From contig NW_026252094.1 of the NCBI RefSeq assembly GCF_025399195.1, positions 62,001 to 126,000 of the forward strand: a DNA stretch of 64,000 nt. Reading direction: 5' to 3'. The position numbers and the translations under genes were made by a program. Within the stretch, counting starts at the first letter, position 1. Each line of letters opens with the position of its first letter. The notes beneath the pieces are model-generated. The model was given only the letters and a program-made list of their open reading frames with translations, was not told the DNA's origin and made no database searches. Shown piece by piece: positions 60,274 to 64,000 of the stretch. The stretch is from Umbelopsis ramanniana AG (taxonomy: Eukaryota; Mucoromycota; Umbelopsidomycetes; Umbelopsidales; Umbelopsidaceae).

Positions 60274-62011
60274 ATGAACCAATGGCAGCGCGCTGTTAAC
60301 TCCAGCAGCGACAGCCAACACATCACGAATGCACGCCGAAGATTAACTCCAGCTCACATTGCAGTTGGAGTATTGCAAACTCCAACGAGGTCACAAGAGA
60401 TTCGTCACATTGCCGTTGGAGCAATACAGACTCCACCGCGTTTAGAAGACTTTCGGAATGCGGAGGTGGTTTCCACACCAATACAGGGACGCCACGTTGT
60501 TGCCAGCAAAGTCGTAGAACAAGGTACATCGATCTTTTCAGAAGAGCCATTTGTTCATGAAATTGATGGAAAGTGGATTGGTAAACGATGTAGTTTTTGT
60601 CTCGGTGCAAACACGACTATCGCCTGCCGACAATGCTCCTTCCATCGATACTGCTCTACATCCTGCGAGTCAAGCAATTGGACCAGCGGGCTGCATTCCA
60701 TGATTTGCAATTTGTACGGCATTTTCGACAGCGATATGATGCTTGTTCTCAAAGCATTCACGAAGAGCTCATTTGATCAACGAACAATGCCTTTTTGTTT
60801 CAGCCAGGGAGGGAAAGAAATACCCTGTCTTGTTTCCAACATCGATTATATGTCTGAAAGTGACATCAAGGCTTACACTGTTGGAGCTCAACTTTGCGCT
60901 GATCTGTTTTACTGGCCAAAGGAAAGCGTGCAGTTGCTGGTCAAAATTATGGCTCAGATCAGATGCAACCGATTCGCCATCAAAGCAACAGTAAGCACCA
61001 ATACGGCAGGAGGAATGGTCGAGCATCAGGAAACAGCCGTGGGTAGTGCTGTTTATGCCCAAACGTCCATGTTCAACCACTCCTGTGCGCCAAATGCATA
61101 TGTGACATTTGACGGTCCACGAATTACTGTACGATGTTCGGAGACGGTTCTTAAAGGGAAGGAGATCAATATATCATATGGGCCAGTAGCCACGCGACAT
61201 TCCACCTTAGACCGCCAAAAAGAGCTTACTGAGAAATACTGCTTTCTGTGCAATTGCCATGCTTGTCTTCAAAGGTGAGTTGAATTGGTGGTAATGATAG
61301 ACAAATCGGTGAATGCCGCTAACAGATGGATTTGCTGTAGCGAACAAGGGAAAGGTGAAGTATATCGGTGTCCTTCTGGAAATGACCACTGTAAAATATA
61401 TCGATCAGACACATTGTGCCCTAGTTGCGGCCGGCCCATCGACTGGGCTACAATCGATTTGGTATGTACCAACTTCAATGAAGCAACGTACTTGAGGGTG
61501 ATGAGACAACTAACGATACCATTGCAGACCGAAAAACAGGCGAAGAAGCTACGGGATACAGCTAGGACAGTTGATGATCTGCTCAAGGCACTCGACATCG
61601 AACGACAATTATACCCCAAAGACTCTTTACGCCTTGGATCAACGTATGATGAACTGGCAGCATTCTACGCACACCGCCAGGACTTTAATACTGCGGCAAA
61701 ATACTGTACACTGTCCAATGCTATTGTGGTGCAAAACTACGGACAAGTGAGCATCGAGAGTGCCGACGAGCAGTTCAAATTGGTGACTCTATTGTTCAAT
61801 GGGTAAGTTGTGTAGCAGGCCAATTGGGCAGAAAAAAAACCGAATGCGGTGATAATGAATGCTATTCTTTATCTATAGATATCAAAGCGAAGCAGCATAC
61901 AAAGCTATAAAAAAATGCATGGAATTATTTCGGACGCTAGGACTAGATCAAGCACGCAAAGACGATATGAAGGAATTGCAGGAGATGATGAATGCTCTAG
62001 GTGTACATTAG
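60274..62011 (+). CDS. SET and MYND domain protein (SMYD family)
   Basis: Putative protein lysine methyltransferase. Exons 60274-61274, 61326-61461, 61528-61802 and 61879-62011 give 514 residues. The split SET domain encloses a MYND zinc finger (about residues 106-145, with CSFC, ACRQC, RYCSTSC and HSMIC). The SET core shows NHSCAPNA (268-275) and GKEINISYGP, followed by a post-SET Cys cluster (CFLCNCHAC) and a C-terminal TPR-like helical region with GSTYDELAAFYAHRQDF. The extreme N-terminus holds a duplicated segment: HIAVGxxQTPxR occurs at 28-39 and 45-56. The substrate is unknown. Confidence 0.88.
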
Positions 62012-62373
62012 CAACCGTGTTTTTATCTACTCATAGATTACCAATCCATCATTTTCACACTGATTAAAAAAACGAAAAAAGGTTTGGATGCCATCAAAGA
62101 TATTTTGATATTCTATAGGTTTACTCGCACATGGAGAGAACTGTGCTTTATAACTCTTTACGATAGATGTAGGAGGATGATTTGAAACAATTGCTCGAGA
62201 TACAATTAGAAGAAGTAGAAGTGTTGGATGAAGAGGTTAGCATAAAGTGGTAAGGAGGATATGTACAGATCAGAACCAAAGATTGTTGAGCTTTTTTTTT
62301 TTTTGAAAAAGAAAATGGGAGTTAAAAGAGAATTATGCTTGAAAAACAAAATGGGGATTTCTTGATAATCGCT
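62012..62373. other. Convergent 3' regions, SMYD / eEF3
   Basis: About 360 bases between facing stop codons, AT-rich, with a T-run at about 62291-62304. No gene is seen. Confidence 0.5.
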
Positions 62374-64000
62374 TTACTCGTCTTCGTCTGACCAGACTTC
62401 CTCACCACGCTTGCGACGCTCCATACGGTCCTTCTTCTTCTTTCGGAGTTCCTTGGAGGTAAGCTTGACCTTTCTAACGGTCTTGACAGTGTTACCAGTA
62501 GCATCGACTTGGTCCTCTTCGTCCTTCTCGGCGACAGCAGTGGTACCGTTACCAGTGACCCAGTTGTGTCCGGAAGCCATAAGCTGACCGTTGTCGACCT
62601 TCCAGACTTCAGTGCAAAGTTCCTCAGAGAATTCACGGTTGTGAGTAACGATAACGACACCACCACCGTATTCCTTAATGGCGGAAGCGAGACCACCAAG
62701 AGAGTCACGATCAAGATAATTAGTAGGTTCGTCAAGAACCAACATGTGGGGCTTGTTCCACATAGCAGCACCAATGACGAGCTTGACCTTTTGACCACCA
62801 GAAAGACCACGGATACGAGAGTGAGTGGCGAATTCGGGTTCAAGACCAACTTCAGCCAAGTGCTTTTCGATTTCCTTGGCAGTCAAGGGACGGTTAAGAC
62901 CGAGCTTGGCGGCTTCAGCAGCATCGCATTCAGCGATCTTCTTGGAGAAACCCATTTCCTCGAGCTTGTGACGGGGCATCCAGGTGTTCTCAACAGAGGA
63001 CTTGCCAACCCAAGAAACTTCGTATTCGTAAGATTGCTTGAGCTTACGACGACCAACGAGCTCCTCAACGACACGCTTCTCACCATCGATGATGTGGACA
63101 GCGTTCATGGCCTTCTCTTCTTCTTCGTTGATTTGACGATCAACCTTGTCGAGTTCTTCACGATCTTCACCAGTAGCGTAACGCCATTGGATATACTGGT
63201 TAGGAGTGGAATCCAAGTGCTTTTCAATATGGTGGAAAGCGTGTTGAGCGACGTAGGCAATACGCAAGTTAGGATGCTTCCAGACGACACCGCTGTTGGC
63301 TTCCATCTCACCAGTCAAAAGCTTGATGAGAGTAGACTTTCCGGCACCGTTGGGACCAATGACGGCAACACGGGAAGAGAGAGAGCACTGCATGGTAATA
63401 CCAGTCAATTGCTTGCGGTCAGTACCGGGGTACTGGAAGTCACAGTCCTTCATCTTCAAGATGGCACGTTCCTTGGTCTTGATACCCTCAAGGAAACCGG
63501 GTTCAGGGAAACGGAAAGCGAAAGCAGCATCCTGGAGAGAGTAGTAGGAAGCAGCCTCAGGGACCTTCTTGACGAATTCGGTCAAGTTACCTCTGTAACG
63601 CTTGAGCTTGTAGTTCTTTTCATAATGGATAATGTCGGTACAGCACTTGTCAAGGAAACCAGAGTCGTGGGAAACGATCATGGAGGTGACAGTCTTAAGA
63701 CCGAGAAGGTAGTTCTCCAACCAGGCGACGTTGACAACATCCAAATGGTTAGTAGGTTCGTCAAGCAACAAGATATCAGCGTTCTTAAGCATAGCACGGG
63801 CAAGAGCGAGCTTCATCTTCCAACCACCGGAAAGAGCACCAATGGGCTTGCTGGAGATCATCTCATCAGAGAAACCATATTCCTTAAGAATCTTGGTGAC
63901 GGTGACGGGATCCTTGGTCTCAACACCTTCGTCAGCAAGGACGAAGTCAACAATAGGAGTATCAGCTTCGGAACCATCAATATCGTGCTCGACATAGACA
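62374..64000 (-). CDS. TEF3: Translation elongation factor 3 (eEF3), 3' part
   Basis: Fungal ABC-F ATPase that helps release E-site tRNA during elongation. The frame is open to the right edge without a start, so the N-terminal HEAT region and the start of the first ABC domain lie outside; about 541 resid­ues are seen. The first ABC domain has signature [15 protein letters not shown] and Walker [12 protein letters not shown]. The second ABC domain has Walker [10 protein letters not shown], a chromodomain-like insert (about 62930-63060), signature GLSGGQKVK and Walker [11 protein letters not shown]. The tail is strongly basic, [16 protein letters not shown], and ends in acidic DEDE. Codon use is markedly biased, fitting very high expression. 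No intron is seen in this part. Confidence 0.97.
   Translation of the reverse strand, partial: VYVEHDIDGSEADTPIVDFVLADEGVETKDPVTVTKILKEYGFSDEMISSKPIGALSGGWKMKLALARAMLKNADILLLDEPTNHLDVVNVAWLENYLLGLKTVTSMIVSHDSGFLDKCCTDIIHYEKNYKLKRYRGNLTEFVKKVPEAASYYSLQDAAFAFRFPEPGFLEGIKTKERAILKMKDCDFQYPGTDRKQLTGITMQCSLSSRVAVIGPNGAGKSTLIKLLTGEMEANSGVVWKHPNLRIAYVAQHAFHHIEKHLDSTPNQYIQWRYATGEDREELDKVDRQINEEEEKAMNAVHIIDGEKRVVEELVGRRKLKQSYEYEVSWVGKSSVENTWMPRHKLEEMGFSKKIAECDAAEAAKLGLNRPLTAKEIEKHLAEVGLEPEFATHSRIRGLSGGQKVKLVIGAAMWNKPHMLVLDEPTNYLDRDSLGGLASAIKEYGGGVVIVTHNREFSEELCTEVWKVDNGQLMASGHNWVTGNGTTAVAEKDEEDQVDATGNTVKTVRKVKLTSKELRKKKKDRMERRKRGEEVWSDEDE

Overview
The window is nuclear DNA from a filamentous fungus, most likely of the Mucoromycota (probably Mucorales). 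Nearly every gene is cut by short GT-AG introns of roughly 50-95 bases. The products are eukaryotic housekeeping proteins plus fungal hallmarks: an eisosome protein, elongation factor 3, Ugo1, a GtaA-type glutaminase and a SET/MYND protein. Species placement is inference from gene content. Exon joins given here were worked out by hand from frame, splice signals and family conservation; for most genes the exon lengths sum to a multiple of three.

Layout. 1-5142 is a poorly recognised stretch: a partial unknown gene leaves the left edge, a 1.7 kb gap follows, then a 736-residue unknown membrane protein. 5490-29330 is dense: mitochondrial leucyl-tRNA synthetase, SelO, an eisosome Pil1-type protein, a secreted M20 peptidase, a phytochelatin-synthase-like protein, a LETM1-domain protein, riboflavin kinase, prenylcysteine oxidase, an acyl-protein-thioesterase-like hydrolase, Sec20, Ugo1, a paraoxonase-like membrane protein and an MFSD6-type transporter. 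A tRNA-Val(AAC) lies at 29671-29744. 29745-39314 is looser: a short-chain dehydrogenase, possible transposon debris with a small repeat, an orphan ORF, and a secreted glutaminase ending in tandem repeats. 39315-64000 is dense again: cytochrome c heme lyase, Utp7, Ras, a rhodanese, histone H1, an aldehyde dehydrogenase, eIF2B gamma, an EIPR1-like WD40 protein, an R3HCC1-like protein, a sugar transporter, a histidine-rich methyltransferase, a SMYD protein and the 3' part of eEF3.

There is no operon logic. Shared local control is likely only at three head-to-head pairs with very short spacers: SelO/Pil1 (138 bp), riboflavin kinase/prenylcysteine oxidase (125 bp) and the hydrolase/Sec20 (74 bp). 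Several products act in mitochondria (LeuRS, Ugo1, LETM1-type, heme lyase, probably SelO and the phytochelatin-synthase-like protein), but they are scattered.

Most notable: the phytochelatin-synthase-like protein has glycine at both the catalytic Cys and His positions and a mitochondrial-type leader, so it looks like a pseudoenzyme. The glutaminase carries three C-terminal repeat units, one of which is exactly one symmetric 153-base exon. A class I methyltransferase has a histidine-rich insert of nearly 50 residues. Sec20 ends in KDEL.
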